Shown: one piece after another, positions 29,522 to 38,470 of the stretch
Layout: each line of letters starts with the position of its first letter
Position numbering within the stretch: the first letter of the stretch is position 1
Assembly (NCBI RefSeq): GCF_023015865.1
Contig: NZ_JALKBC010000011.1
Span: 62,001 to 126,000, forward strand
Direction: 5' to 3'
DNA length: 64,000 nucleotides
From: Arenibacter sp. F26102
Lineage (GTDB): Bacteria > Bacteroidota > Bacteroidia > Flavobacteriales > Flavobacteriaceae
Notes under the pieces: generated by a model
Database searches by the model: none
Told to the model about the DNA's origin: nothing
What the model saw: only the letters and a program-made list of their open reading frames with translations
Translations under genes and position numbers: made by a program

Positions 29522-30124
29522 ATGAAAACATGTCATTTAATATTCTGTATGATGGGAATTATCTTTATAGCCTGTAATTCACCTAAACAAAAAGAAATTG
29601 CCACCAAAGAAATGGCGAAGACCGAAACCATACCTGTGGTCGACAAAGTAAAAAGAGGGGAGCAGCTTGTGGCTTCTGTTGGTTGTAACGATTGTCATTC
29701 CCCAAAAATAATGACTGACAGAGGTCCGGAAGTCGACCCGGATAGAAGACTATCCGGACATCCATCCGATGAGCACCTACCACCTTATGACAAGGAAACT
29801 GCAAAATCGTATGTACTATTTAGTATGGGTCTTACTGCCGCTGTTGGGCCTTGGGGGACCTCTTTTGCGGCTAATCTTACTCCTGATGAATCCGGAATCG
29901 GCAATTGGTCGGAAGCACAATTCTTAAAGGCTATAAAGGAAGGGAAGTTTAAAGGTATGGATGGCACAAGACCTATGTTACCGCCCATGCCATGGACCGA
30001 ATATCGTAATTTTTCTGATGAGGACCTTGCTGCTATTTTCGCTTATTTAAAATCGATTAAACCGATTGATAATGTAGTACCGGCAGCCATACTATCTACA
30101 CCTCAACCATTGGAAGCCAAATAG
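29522..30124 (+). CDS. Mono-haem cytochrome c lipoprotein
   Basis: A 200-residue exported protein with a lipobox (IIFIACNSP, Cys near 19) and one haem c motif, CNDCH, near residue 55. A likely axial methionine lies in RPMLPPMPW (about 155-163), and the C-terminal helix pair NFSDEDLAAIFAYLKSI is typical of class I cytochromes. It should sit in the periplasm on a lipid anchor and carry electrons. It follows the ThuA/MFS unit, is separately transcribed behind a terminator, and may accept electrons from the periplasmic dehydrogenase encoded at 14119-17328. That link is inference. Confidence 0.9.
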   Translation: MKTCHLIFCMMGIIFIACNSPKQKEIATKEMAKTETIPVVDKVKRGEQLVASVGCNDCHSPKIMTDRGPEVDPDRRLSGHPSDEHLPPYDKETAKSYVLFSMGLTAAVGPWGTSFAANLTPDESGIGNWSEAQFLKAIKEGKFKGMDGTRPMLPPMPWTEYRNFSDEDLAAIFAYLKSIKPIDNVVPAAILSTPQPLEAK

Positions 30125-30169
30125 ATATTAAATAAACGACTTTAATAATTTTAATAATAGGGTTCAATT

Positions 30170-30208
30170 ATCACATCCATCCCCAACAATTTTGGGAAGG
30201 GATGTGAT
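30170..30208. repeat. Imperfect hairpin between convergent genes
   Basis: ATCACATCC-A-TCCC pairs with GGGA-A-GGGATGTGAT (30170-30208) with one or two mismatches. It lies between the stop codons of the cytochrome (plus) and SDR (minus) genes. There is no T-run right after it on either strand, so it is a stabilising hairpin or weak terminator at most. Confidence 0.5.
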
Positions 30209-30261
30209 ATTGACTATAGTTAGGATCAATACGTTGGAAATGTCCTTAAAGATTATAAAAT

Positions 30262-31146
30262 TTAATTCCGATCTTCCTTGGGCAAGAGGGAGGACGATGT
30301 CTTTTCATATACTTTTTCTCCTCCTATTAATGTAAATTCTTCCTTGATTTTTTTTCTATTTGTCCAAACAATCCATTCTGTAAGTATTGGTAAATAGCGA
30401 ATTATTAAATTGGCCAGAACCCCCAAACTTGTTAAGGTAATTCTCTTTTTTCTTTTGATGATCATATCACAAACACTATTCGCTACGGATTGCGGCGATG
30501 CCAAATTTACATTTGTTCTTTGGGGCAGATAGATCCATGAACCATCTACGTCCAGTATTTTTTTTTCAGGATCGTTCACCGTAAAGCCAACATGGGCTAT
30601 TCCCACATGTATACCATAATCATACCACTCTATCCGCAAAGCATCCACTAAGGCCGCCTGGGCCAATTTTGATGCCGTATAGGCAGAATTATAAGGCATT
30701 CCCCGGAAACCACCTGCACTATTAATAAAAACCACGTTTCCTCGAGTCTTTTTTAAATGGTCAAGGGCGTATTTGCTTAGATAGGCAGAGCCATTAAAAT
30801 TAGTTTCCATAAGCATAATAAAATTGGAAGTAGCCATATCCTCTACTGAACCCCTACTACTAATACCTGCATTGTTGACTAGGATATCCAGTTGACCGAA
30901 ACTCCTAATAGTCTCTTGAATAAGGTAGGCACATTGATCAGGAATACGAACATCTGCAACAAAAGCCTTTACCTCATAACCCATTTTCGAAAATTCCTCA
31001 TGGGCCGTTCCCAACCTATCCTCTTCCCTTCCATTTAATACTACTTTTGCACCCCTTAGTACCAATTCCATGGCAATGGCTTTTCCTATGCCCATGCTGG
31101 ATCCGCTCACCAAGGCCACCTTATCCTTTAATGAGTGGTTCTTCAT
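30262..31146 (-). CDS. SDR family oxidoreductase
   Basis: A 294-residue classical short-chain dehydrogenase. The cofactor motif is ALVSGSSMGIGKAIAMEL. DVRIPD marks the adenine-binding aspartate region, NNAG is present, the catalytic serine is in VFINSAGG, and the catalytic Tyr/Lys are in YNSAYTASKLAQ. A C-terminal extension with a hydrophobic stretch (about 245-265, LGVLANLIIRYLPILTEWIV) may attach it to the membrane. It starts 19 bases after the quinone-oxidoreductase gene and is probably cotranscribed with it. The substrate is not identifiable. Confidence 0.92.
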   Translation of the reverse strand: MKNHSLKDKVALVSGSSMGIGKAIAMELVLRGAKVVLNGREEDRLGTAHEEFSKMGYEVKAFVADVRIPDQCAYLIQETIRSFGQLDILVNNAGISSRGSVEDMATSNFIMLMETNFNGSAYLSKYALDHLKKTRGNVVFINSAGGFRGMPYNSAYTASKLAQAALVDALRIEWYDYGIHVGIAHVGFTVNDPEKKILDVDGSWIYLPQRTNVNLASPQSVANSVCDMIIKRKKRITLTSLGVLANLIIRYLPILTEWIVWTNRKKIKEEFTLIGGEKVYEKTSSSLLPKEDRN

Positions 31147-31165
31147 ATCTTTATGTCTTTACGCT

Positions 31166-32185
31166 TTACCATTTCACCACTATTTTACCTTTAGATTTTC
31201 GCGATTCTAAAAACTCATGGGCCTCAGCCAATTGTGCCACCCCATACTCCCCCCCTACAAAGGGTTGAATAATGCCTTCTTCGGCCAATTTGATAACCGC
31301 CTTCATTGCCCTGGCCACTTTCATAGGGTTCTCTTCGCCCATTTTAAGCATGTTTACCCCTATCATTCCCCTAGAATTGCTTAAAAATTGGAGTGGGTGA
31401 TAAATTCCAAATTGGGCCAACACTCTTATTTTTCCAAAAATTGACTTTGTTTTATTCATAGAGGATACGCCGTAAGTCAACAATCTTCCGCCAGCTGCAA
31501 GAAGTTTATATCCTTTTCTTACAGAAAGGCCACCAACGGGATCAAAAATAACATCCAATCCTCCTTTTTCCAGAATGCTTTTAATCTCGGATGCAAAATC
31601 CTTTTTTGTATAATTAATAGGATGTTGTACCCCGCAACTCCTGAGGTATTCTATTTTATCCGAGGAACTGCAGGTCCCAAAAACGAGACACTTTTTATGT
31701 AGCGCCAATTGCACCAAAGCAGTACCGACACCGCCGGCAGCGGCATGAACAAGCACCTTATCCCCCTCTTGAATATTGGCCATATCATGGGACAAAAAAT
31801 AAGCAGTGGTATATTGCGTGGCAAGTGCAACTGCTGTTCCTGCGGACATGGATTCCGGTATTTGGTTGGCCACCTCATTTTGAGCTATTGCATATTCCGC
31901 ATATCCCCCAAAATGGGTTATGGCACTAACACGATCTCCAACCTGTACATTTTTAACATTGTCCCCACATTTTTCTATACGGCCAACTACCTCATAACCA
32001 AGCAAAGCTGGTAATGGTGGTGCCCCTTTATAAAGTCCAAGCCTGGCCATTACATCGGCAAAATTAATTCCGAAAGCTTCTACCTTTATCAGTACCTGAC
32101 CATTTGATATTTCCGGGATTTCGACCTCCCGAATTTCAAACGCAGTATTAGATTTGCCATATTTCACCAAATAAACGGCCTTCAT
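31166..32185 (-). CDS. Zinc-free medium-chain reductase (quinone oxidoreductase / VAT-1-like)
   Basis: A 339-residue MDR-superfamily NAD(P)-dependent reductase. The GroES-like part begins MKAVYLVKYGKSNTAFEI, and the cofactor motif is VLVHAAAGGVGTALVQLA. The zinc-site cysteine and histidine of true alcohol dehydrogenases are absent (GINFADVMARLG). This is the quinone oxidoreductase / synaptic vesicle VAT-1 type, which reduces quinones or activated double bonds with NADPH. It is the first gene of a two-gene unit with the SDR downstream. Confidence 0.92.
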   Translation of the reverse strand: MKAVYLVKYGKSNTAFEIREVEIPEISNGQVLIKVEAFGINFADVMARLGLYKGAPPLPALLGYEVVGRIEKCGDNVKNVQVGDRVSAITHFGGYAEYAIAQNEVANQIPESMSAGTAVALATQYTTAYFLSHDMANIQEGDKVLVHAAAGGVGTALVQLALHKKCLVFGTCSSSDKIEYLRSCGVQHPINYTKKDFASEIKSILEKGGLDVIFDPVGGLSVRKGYKLLAAGGRLLTYGVSSMNKTKSIFGKIRVLAQFGIYHPLQFLSNSRGMIGVNMLKMGEENPMKVARAMKAVIKLAEEGIIQPFVGGEYGVAQLAEAHEFLESRKSKGKIVVKW

Positions 32186-32478
32186 TGCTTCAATTATAGG
32201 ATATAAACAGTAAGGTAATCAATTATATAATGGGAAAAGTCGTTACCAACATTAGTTTGGGTTTGAAAAGATTAAATATTAGCTAATTCTTTTACACTGG
32301 TATGGGTATAAGGATAAAAAAAGAGGGACATTTTTTTCTAAAATTTTCACCCGATTAGGAAATGTAAAGCCCATCTTCTTAATTATAATTGTTACCATAA
32401 TTTGATGAAAAAGGTTCTCATAAGTTACATTTCTGTCAGACCAACCATAGATTGTGGGCATTCATCTATAGAAGGTAC

Positions 32479-33852
32479 TTATTGCCCATATTCTATAAAA
32501 ATAGGCTCCCCATCCGCTCTCCTTAAATATCGCTTAAGAATTTTTTGGACGTCATTGTTATCCGCTAAAGGAGTAATCAGTTTACCATAATCCATAAAAG
32601 CCTTTATTCTTTTTCTTTTGGACATATAACCAAATCCTTTGTATACCCCATTTTCCACCACAATGACCGATTTTTCATTCTTGTTTCTTCCCTCGGCCTT
32701 TATGATGAAGGTATTTTTATTATCCTCGATCGGCATTAAAGCTTGATCAACTCGTTTGTTGTAGGATTCCACAGTTTCCAATGCCCTACAGACACCCCGA
32801 CACTTTTTAATATGAAAATGAAAACAGGCCCCTGAAATCTGCTGCAGACTACAAAAACGTGGACAAAGGTCATAGGTACTGCACAATTCCTCCAAGAATG
32901 ATATGCATTCCCCTTGATTATAGAAACAAGCCAAAGGAGAATTTATCTCGCCCAATCGATCATAGAATAAGTTGGTTATACCATTTTTGTCTATTTGTGC
33001 TCCAACCCCATAGCGATATCCGATTCGTTTTTGAGCTCGATTGAATTTTGGGAGGTGTTTTTTTATTTCGTCGGATTCCAAAAGCAATGCCACAAGCTCG
33101 CTGCCAGTGTGCGTATAATCAATATGGGCAGTTTCAAAACAAAGTCGCATTTCCTTATGCGAATTACTGTAGACATGGCTCAAAACACGTTGTTTAATGT
33201 CCTTAGCTTTGCCCACATATATAATCTTTCCTTTTGCATTTTTAAAATAGTACACTCCGGTAGCATTGGGAAGGGCAGCCACCGTTAATTTAGGCCATAG
33301 AGGAGGTACGGCTGACTGCCCCGGTTGTGGCCCCAACATGAAATTAAAAATTCCGTCCTTGTCCATTGCCCATAGTTTCTCCAACAAACCAACTGTAGCC
33401 TCCGCCTTATCCTTGGCATTTTGCCCTTGGCTGATATTAATGCCCACAAAGTTGCACATGGCGCCCAAACTATAACTTTGTTGACCTGGAATAACTTTTC
33501 GGGATAATCTTAAGGTTGAAATTTTCTTGCGTTTAAAAGCACCACCAAGGGATGCCAGCTCATTTTTTATCCCGTTGAAATTAAAATTCACATGGTGCGA
33601 AACAAAAATACAGTCATTGGTAAGCTCAACAACCTCCTTTGCTATTTCATAGAATTTTGGTGCATTATAAACCATCCCGTCATTAATTCCGTTTTGACGC
33701 GATGCCCTATATTTTATGGACACTTCGGGATTTACTAAGGAAGAAAATTCCTTTACTACCTTTTCGCCATCGTGAATCAGGATACAGATTTCAGTAATCT
33801 TATTATCTTCTCCCCTCAATCCTGTGGTTTCTGTTTCAACTATGGCGTACAC
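32479..33852 (-). CDS. Degenerate DnaQ-like exonuclease domain fused to GIY-YIG (UvrC-like) nuclease
   Basis: A 457-residue two-domain protein. Residues 1-165 have the DEDDh exonuclease fold, but most catalytic residues look replaced: VETETTG for the usual VDxETTG, SHHVNFNFNGI for the usual AHNxxFDxxF, and QNAKDKAEAT for HxAxxDAxAT. Residues about 195-290 are a GIY-YIG nuclease with its motifs intact (GVYYFKNAKGKIIYVGKA, QRV, and the metal-binding glutamate in GSELVALLLES). The rest resembles the UvrC/Cho region with a cysteine group (C..FC, C.FHFHIKKCRGVC). Such fusions are usually classed with DNA repair. The GIY-YIG part is likely active and the exonuclease part probably is not. Confidence 0.88.
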   Translation of the reverse strand: MYAIVETETTGLRGEDNKITEICILIHDGEKVVKEFSSLVNPEVSIKYRASRQNGINDGMVYNAPKFYEIAKEVVELTNDCIFVSHHVNFNFNGIKNELASLGGAFKRKKISTLRLSRKVIPGQQSYSLGAMCNFVGINISQGQNAKDKAEATVGLLEKLWAMDKDGIFNFMLGPQPGQSAVPPLWPKLTVAALPNATGVYYFKNAKGKIIYVGKAKDIKQRVLSHVYSNSHKEMRLCFETAHIDYTHTGSELVALLLESDEIKKHLPKFNRAQKRIGYRYGVGAQIDKNGITNLFYDRLGEINSPLACFYNQGECISFLEELCSTYDLCPRFCSLQQISGACFHFHIKKCRGVCRALETVESYNKRVDQALMPIEDNKNTFIIKAEGRNKNEKSVIVVENGVYKGFGYMSKRKRIKAFMDYGKLITPLADNNDVQKILKRYLRRADGEPIFIEYGQ

Positions 33853-34010
33853 TAGGCAACTATATTTTGGGAGTGAAAATTAACGAATAATCAGGGCAAT
33901 GGGATGGCTTTTGGCAGATTTAACTTTTAAGCTACTACTACCTTTAAAATCGGCGGGGCTAACTGCCCACCATTTAATAAAATGAAAAACATCATTTGGA
34001 ATTTATTCTT

Positions 34011-34499
34011 TCACAAACTTTTGAAAAAAGCTCCTACCTCCTCTTTAAATATTTCCAAAGGAATACGATGCGCTAAATCTTGCCGAAGGCTAATGTGATA
34101 ATCCGTATTATCCTTTATTGTTTTTGCTATATATTGAAGGGTTCCACTTGGGTCCACTACTTCATCTTTGGCCCCCAGGACCAAGCGCTTATAAGAGCGA
34201 TCGGGATTGCTATAATCAGGCACACGTTGAAATACGGAACGGGAAACCAAGGCCGGATTGAACAATAGGGATGGTTTTTTAAATGCGATAGACAAATAAT
34301 AACCTACAAAACCACCCATACTGCTTCCTATAATCACATTTACATCCTTATCCTGGAATTGCTTTTTTAAATTTTCAATACTATCATCGTCCAATTCGTA
34401 GTTTATCGATGGAGATTTTACGGTACCATAAGTTTGAAGAATTGCTCTCTTTTCTTCACTTAAACTACCATTGAGGCCATGTATATAAAGAATATTCAT
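34011..34499 (-). CDS. YqiA/YcfP-type alpha/beta-hydrolase (small esterase)
   Basis: A 162-residue alpha/beta hydrolase of the short YqiA/UPF0227 class. It starts NILYIHGLNGSLSEEK; the nucleophile elbow is IIGSSMGGFVGYYL (Ser near 60), the acid is in VLGAKDEVVDP, and the late histidine is in LAHRIPLEIF. No signal peptide, so cytosolic. It lies 24 bases before the next upstream gene (GDSL hydrolase) on the same strand, a probable two-gene unit. The substrate is unknown. Confidence 0.88.
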   Translation of the reverse strand: MNILYIHGLNGSLSEEKRAILQTYGTVKSPSINYELDDDSIENLKKQFQDKDVNVIIGSSMGGFVGYYLSIAFKKPSLLFNPALVSRSVFQRVPDYSNPDRSYKRLVLGAKDEVVDPSGTLQYIAKTIKDNTDYHISLRQDLAHRIPLEIFKEEVGAFFKSL

Positions 34500-34523
34500 T
34501 TAAATGTTTATATGATTTTCGTA

Positions 34524-35459
34524 TTACTCCAACAAATTACGTATTTCCTTTTCTAACATTTCAGATTTGCCCAGCGCCTCTTTTAATGGCAGTCCCACAT
34601 TCATTCCCGGTCTATTGTGGCCAATTGAAGTAAGCCAAGCGTCCTTCATTATCTTTTGCCTCTCCTCTACCAACTTTAATATTTCCTTACCATTAGTAAA
34701 TTGGGGCACTACCTCTTCCATACTATTGGCTTTGGATACCTGCTCTTCCCCCAAATATAAAAGCAGCTGTTTGGCCATTATCCAATGCCCCGTATCATTG
34801 GGGTGAACGCCGTCCTTGGCCAAAAAATAATTATCATCGGTAAGGCGCATATATTCCAGATATTTTCTCATAGGCCAGTGGAGGTCTATTACCTTCCATT
34901 GATCTGAATACCGTTTACTGATAAGCCAATCCGCATAAATGTCTAGTACATTGGCGTAGGCTTCGCCCATGCGCTCATCGTAAATGGGAGGGGTTATATG
35001 TACAATGGACGCCCCATTATTCTGGACTTCTTGATTCAACCAATTTATACCTTCCTTATACTTTTGGAAACGTTTTTCATCAAAAGGCAAATATATTCCA
35101 TCGTTCATACCGTAACACGCAAATACCAAATCCGGTTTTACTTTTGTAAGAATGCGGTCCAAGCGTTCATGAAGGTCGGGACGTGGAAATTTTCCATCGG
35201 CGTGTCCTGGTTCCGACAGCCCCGATACGGTTTCACTTGGCAAGCCAACATTAATAACTTCAAAATCCCTTTCGGGGTATCGCAAGCTTAAATAGGCATC
35301 AACATAGGACACATATTGACCTGAATAGGTGATACTGTTGCCCACAAATAGGATTCGTTTAACACCCTGTGGAATTACATAAGAATTTTGGGCCTTACCA
35401 TGGAATTGTGACAAAATCAACAAGAAGAAAAGCACTGTCGAAAATTTGGTATTCATCAT
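34524..35459 (-). CDS. Secreted SGNH/GDSL hydrolase
   Basis: A 311-residue exported hydrolase. Residues 1-23 are a signal peptide ending near HGKAQ. The SGNH blocks are intact: block I ILFVGNSITYSGQ (Ser), block II VINVGLPSETVSG (Gly), block III FACYGMNDG (Asn) and block V DGVHPNDTGH (Asp and His). These enzymes remove acyl groups such as acetyl from carbohydrates or cleave esters. This one is catalytically complete, unlike the SGNH-like domain of the 1069-residue cytochrome fusion. It probably acts in the periplasm on acetylated sugars. Confidence 0.92.
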   Translation of the reverse strand: MMNTKFSTVLFFLLILSQFHGKAQNSYVIPQGVKRILFVGNSITYSGQYVSYVDAYLSLRYPERDFEVINVGLPSETVSGLSEPGHADGKFPRPDLHERLDRILTKVKPDLVFACYGMNDGIYLPFDEKRFQKYKEGINWLNQEVQNNGASIVHITPPIYDERMGEAYANVLDIYADWLISKRYSDQWKVIDLHWPMRKYLEYMRLTDDNYFLAKDGVHPNDTGHWIMAKQLLLYLGEEQVSKANSMEEVVPQFTNGKEILKLVEERQKIMKDAWLTSIGHNRPGMNVGLPLKEALGKSEMLEKEIRNLLE

Positions 35460-35613
35460 TTGTGTTCGATTTGTATATTTAAAAACTCACTCCCTTTTTG
35501 TTATCAATCCTAACTTTATACTATATTATAATGAAAGAGCCTTTTGTTTCATTCAATTAAGTCCTCTATCCTAGAAAACATATGTAACTATCCTCACTAC
35601 AAAGAAAATAGTC

Positions 35614-35952
35614 TCAAAATAAGGTTCGTATCAATACTATAATCAGCCCAAAAACATACAGGGTGGTAAAAATCAGTTTATTATATTTAGCCAGCCAATT
35701 GGGAAGAAAAATATCAAAATTATCTTTTGTAGAATCTGAATATTTCCTTGCCATTACTGTTAAGGGGCAAAACATTTTGAAAACCAAAAGAACTATACCC
35801 TCCCCTACAATCAAACCTATACCGACCCAGGTATATATATTGACATCATTGAAAATTCCTGAATACAAAATATAGAAAATCACGACCACAAAAAATAGCC
35901 AGATCAAGGTATGTACCCATTTTATTAAAAGAAGCCGATTCGCTGCATTCAT
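35614..35952 (-). CDS. Small integral membrane protein
   Basis: A 112-residue protein with four likely membrane helices (about 10-30, 39-58, and two in the C-terminal third) and a conserved-looking CPLTVMARKYS loop in the middle. The CPLT motif recalls DUF2784-like membrane proteins, but the match is weak. It lies alone between the SGNH gene and the SugE-like gene, all on the minus strand with gaps of 154 and 84 bases. No function can be assigned. Confidence 0.72.
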   Translation of the reverse strand: MNAANRLLLIKWVHTLIWLFFVVVIFYILYSGIFNDVNIYTWVGIGLIVGEGIVLLVFKMFCPLTVMARKYSDSTKDNFDIFLPNWLAKYNKLIFTTLYVFGLIIVLIRTLF

Positions 35953-36036
35953 TTTACACGTAAACCAGATGTTAACGTCTACCTATTATCATTATCAGAT
36001 GTAACCATAACTATTAATTAAACAATTGACTTTAAA

Positions 36037-36363
36037 CTAATTGGATACATACTTCAGTCCAATAATGGAACATATTAAGGTAATTATAAAGAACATTCTC
36101 CAAAAGGTGGCAGGTTCTTTAAAAATCAGGATACCAACCAATACAGTTCCAATAGCCCCAATTCCTGTCCAAACGGCATAAGCCGTCCCAATGGGCAATT
36201 CCTGTGTGGCCTTAACTAGCAGGATCATGCTTATGGCCAAGCATAACAAAAACCCAATGTACCAATAGGTTGCCTCCACTCCAGCAGCCTCTTTCGCTTT
36301 GCCAAGACAGGCGGCAAAAGCCACTTCAAACAGGCCTGCAATAATCAGAAAAAACCAATTCAT
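36037..36363 (-). CDS. sugE: SMR-family efflux protein, SugE/Gdx-like
   Basis: A 108-residue protein with four membrane helices, the normal size for small multidrug resistance proteins. The essential glutamate is in LFEVAFAACLGKA (E13), and the block GTAYAVWTGIGAIGTVLVG closely follows the SugE/Gdx subgroup (guanidinium exporters) rather than EmrE. The C-terminus IIGLKYVSN also fits SugE. No riboswitch that I recognise precedes it. It functions as an antiparallel dimer exchanging a cation for protons. Confidence 0.93.
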   Translation of the reverse strand: MNWFFLIIAGLFEVAFAACLGKAKEAAGVEATYWYIGFLLCLAISMILLVKATQELPIGTAYAVWTGIGAIGTVLVGILIFKEPATFWRMFFIITLICSIIGLKYVSN

Positions 36364-36430
36364 AAATATCCTTTAGTCGGTGTAGTTTATAATAAGGTTT
36401 TTCAACAACCTTCCCGTCGGCAAAATTATA

Positions 36431-37276
36431 TTAATCAATGTTAATTACTGGTTCCTTATTTAAATATCCCAATGACACCAAAAACTGATCTGCCTCTGAA
36501 ACAGTATTTTTATAGGCTTTAAGATTGGCATAATTAAAAAATCCATGCCCCTCCCCTTCATACAATTTAAGGTCGCACCTACTTTCCACTTTTTCCATTA
36601 CTATTTTATAATACTCGGCAGTCACAACTGGTACCAAGTGGTCCTTGGTTCCAAGAAAAAGAATCGTGGGAGGAGCATCTTTTTCAATATTGTGAAGGGG
36701 GGAAAAACTTTTATATTCGTCCCCAATCCTTTCATAACCATAGCCTCCGGGACCATTATCTACAACAGGGTTAAAAAGTACCAACGCATTGGGGATACAA
36801 TCAATGGATGCGTCATCTGCTGAATCATTGTACCCTTCAATCAATGCCGTTGCAGCCGCTAGGTGTCCACCTGCAGAGCCACCAGAAGCAATTAGCTTGT
36901 TACCGTCTATGTTAAACTTGGTCGCATTTTTTCTTATAAACCTGATGGCCGACTTAGCATCTTTTAGAGATTCGAAAGGAGTTGTTCCATTTATTTTTGA
37001 AGTACGGTAATCCGCCAAAAAACAAACTATCCCTCTTTTGGCAAAATATTGTGCCTGATGAAGGAATTGGGACCTTTTGCCACCTACCCAACCTCCGCCA
37101 AAAAAGAAAACCATGGCCGGATAAGTTTCGGTAGATTTCATATTGGGCGGATAATGTACTTCCAAAAACAATTGGGTAGTATCCACTTTCTTATAAAGAA
37201 TTTCCTCTTGGGAATTACAAATTTGGGTGCTGATTAAAGTACCAATCATTAGTGCAAAAAATAATTTTAAACGCAT
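36431..37276 (-). CDS. Secreted alpha/beta-hydrolase (BD-FAE / esterase type)
   Basis: A 281-residue exported hydrolase with a signal peptide at residues 1-22 (ends near ICNSQ). The oxyanion region is MVFFFGGGWVGGKRS (F in place of the usual H of HGGG), the nucleophile is in ASGGSAGGHLA, the acid in LFLGTKDHLVP and the histidine in YEGEGHGFFNYA. These enzymes (feruloyl/acetyl esterase-like) cut ester groups from plant or algal polysaccharides. It stands alone, 67 bases after the SugE-like stop on the same strand. Confidence 0.9.
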   Translation of the reverse strand: MRLKLFFALMIGTLISTQICNSQEEILYKKVDTTQLFLEVHYPPNMKSTETYPAMVFFFGGGWVGGKRSQFLHQAQYFAKRGIVCFLADYRTSKINGTTPFESLKDAKSAIRFIRKNATKFNIDGNKLIASGGSAGGHLAAATALIEGYNDSADDASIDCIPNALVLFNPVVDNGPGGYGYERIGDEYKSFSPLHNIEKDAPPTILFLGTKDHLVPVVTAEYYKIVMEKVESRCDLKLYEGEGHGFFNYANLKAYKNTVSEADQFLVSLGYLNKEPVINID

Positions 37277-37482
37277 TTACAGTTTTTTTAGAATGGGCAA
37301 GTTAAAATGGGTAGATTCATCAACTTAAATTAAGCTTCTAAGATAGGAAATGAATTGTAAACCATACAACCAAAAAATAATGCGGATAGGAAACTTCTGA
37401 ATGACTGCAGGTTTTATCCCTAAGGTAGTCAAAACACTACTAAACCTGTTTCCTAAAATGGTTCAATTTATTAAACTGGAAT

Positions 37483-38361
37483 TCAATTTCCTCTATGGAA
37501 TATGCCAATCAATTTTTCCCATTCACAAACCAAGGCAGCAGCTTGCATGGGTATGTGATTTCTTCCCACTACTGCGAATATTTTCTTCTCTTCCTTTAAA
37601 AATCCAGTAATTAGTTCAACCATGTGAAGGTTGCGGAAACTACTTGAATGCTTATTAATTTCATTTGTAAAAATTCCACCTGTTTCTGAAGAATTTCCAG
37701 ATGGGGTAAACCATTCTTTGGGGGCTTGCCACCATTCCCGATCATTCCCCCAATAATGAGTATAAGCCTCCTCCAAATCAGCTAATGTGGTAATGGTATC
37801 TTCCAATTGGGATATGGCATTTGCCTTGACCAGTAATTTCTCCATATGATCAATAATCTGGTCCTTGTCCATTCCCAATGTTTCCCTAACCCGCTGTGCT
37901 TCACGCAATAAAAAGAAAAGTTTTATCTGGTCTATAGGGAATAAAGTCGTCAGGTATTCTATTTCTGACATCGGACTTGGTTCTAGAGTGGCCACCTGAA
38001 TGTTTTTTTCATTGGCCAAAAACCGAACATAGCCAGATTCCCCTAATTTAGCAATCGTCTCTTCCTTGGTTGGAAGAATTCCTCTATTTGGCCCTTCAAA
38101 AAGTGCTATATCAAATTTATCCGCGTTCCATTTACTCTCTATTTCCTCAAATTGAGGATGGGACATGTCCTTGGAGTGAAAGGCCCCGTAATACATTAGT
38201 ATTGCTGTGCCAGAAGCATCCTTTAGATCTAGTTGCCATATAGTACTATCAGTCTCGACAAAATTTGAGTAATCCAGTAAAAGATCTTTACAGTCAACAG
38301 AAGTTTGACCATATACCATTGCCGACAATCCAATCAATAGTGTTAAAGCGAAATACTTCAT
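37483..38361 (-). CDS. Secreted TraB/TIKI-like protein
   Basis: I chose the ATG at 38361 (MKYFALTLLIGLSAMVYGQ), which gives a clean signal peptide; an ATG 30 bases upstream adds ten non-signal residues. The mature part (about 270 residues) has the layout of the TraB/PrgY/TIKI (GumN) superfamily: an early MYYGAFHSKD histidine, then FDIALFEGPNRG with a glutamate, an RxxxxxE-type region (RNLHMVELI), and a late FAVVGRNHIPMQ histidine. Members include metalloproteases and pheromone-shutdown proteins. The spacing between blocks is longer than usual. The function is uncertain. Confidence 0.7.
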   Translation of the reverse strand: MKYFALTLLIGLSAMVYGQTSVDCKDLLLDYSNFVETDSTIWQLDLKDASGTAILMYYGAFHSKDMSHPQFEEIESKWNADKFDIALFEGPNRGILPTKEETIAKLGESGYVRFLANEKNIQVATLEPSPMSEIEYLTTLFPIDQIKLFFLLREAQRVRETLGMDKDQIIDHMEKLLVKANAISQLEDTITTLADLEEAYTHYWGNDREWWQAPKEWFTPSGNSSETGGIFTNEINKHSSSFRNLHMVELITGFLKEEKKIFAVVGRNHIPMQAAALVCEWEKLIGIFHRGN

Positions 38362-38470
38362 CACGTAATACTTTTGATTATGCCAAGTCATCTAATAAAT
38401 AACATTCAACTTCTTCTAAACTGAAGAAATTTTGTTCCTGCCTCTTTCTAAAACACGATTCTTTACATCA

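Noticed and set aside
30170-30208. Hairpin between convergent genes as a terminator.
   Set aside because: No T-run on either strand, and mismatches in the stem; listed as a hairpin only.
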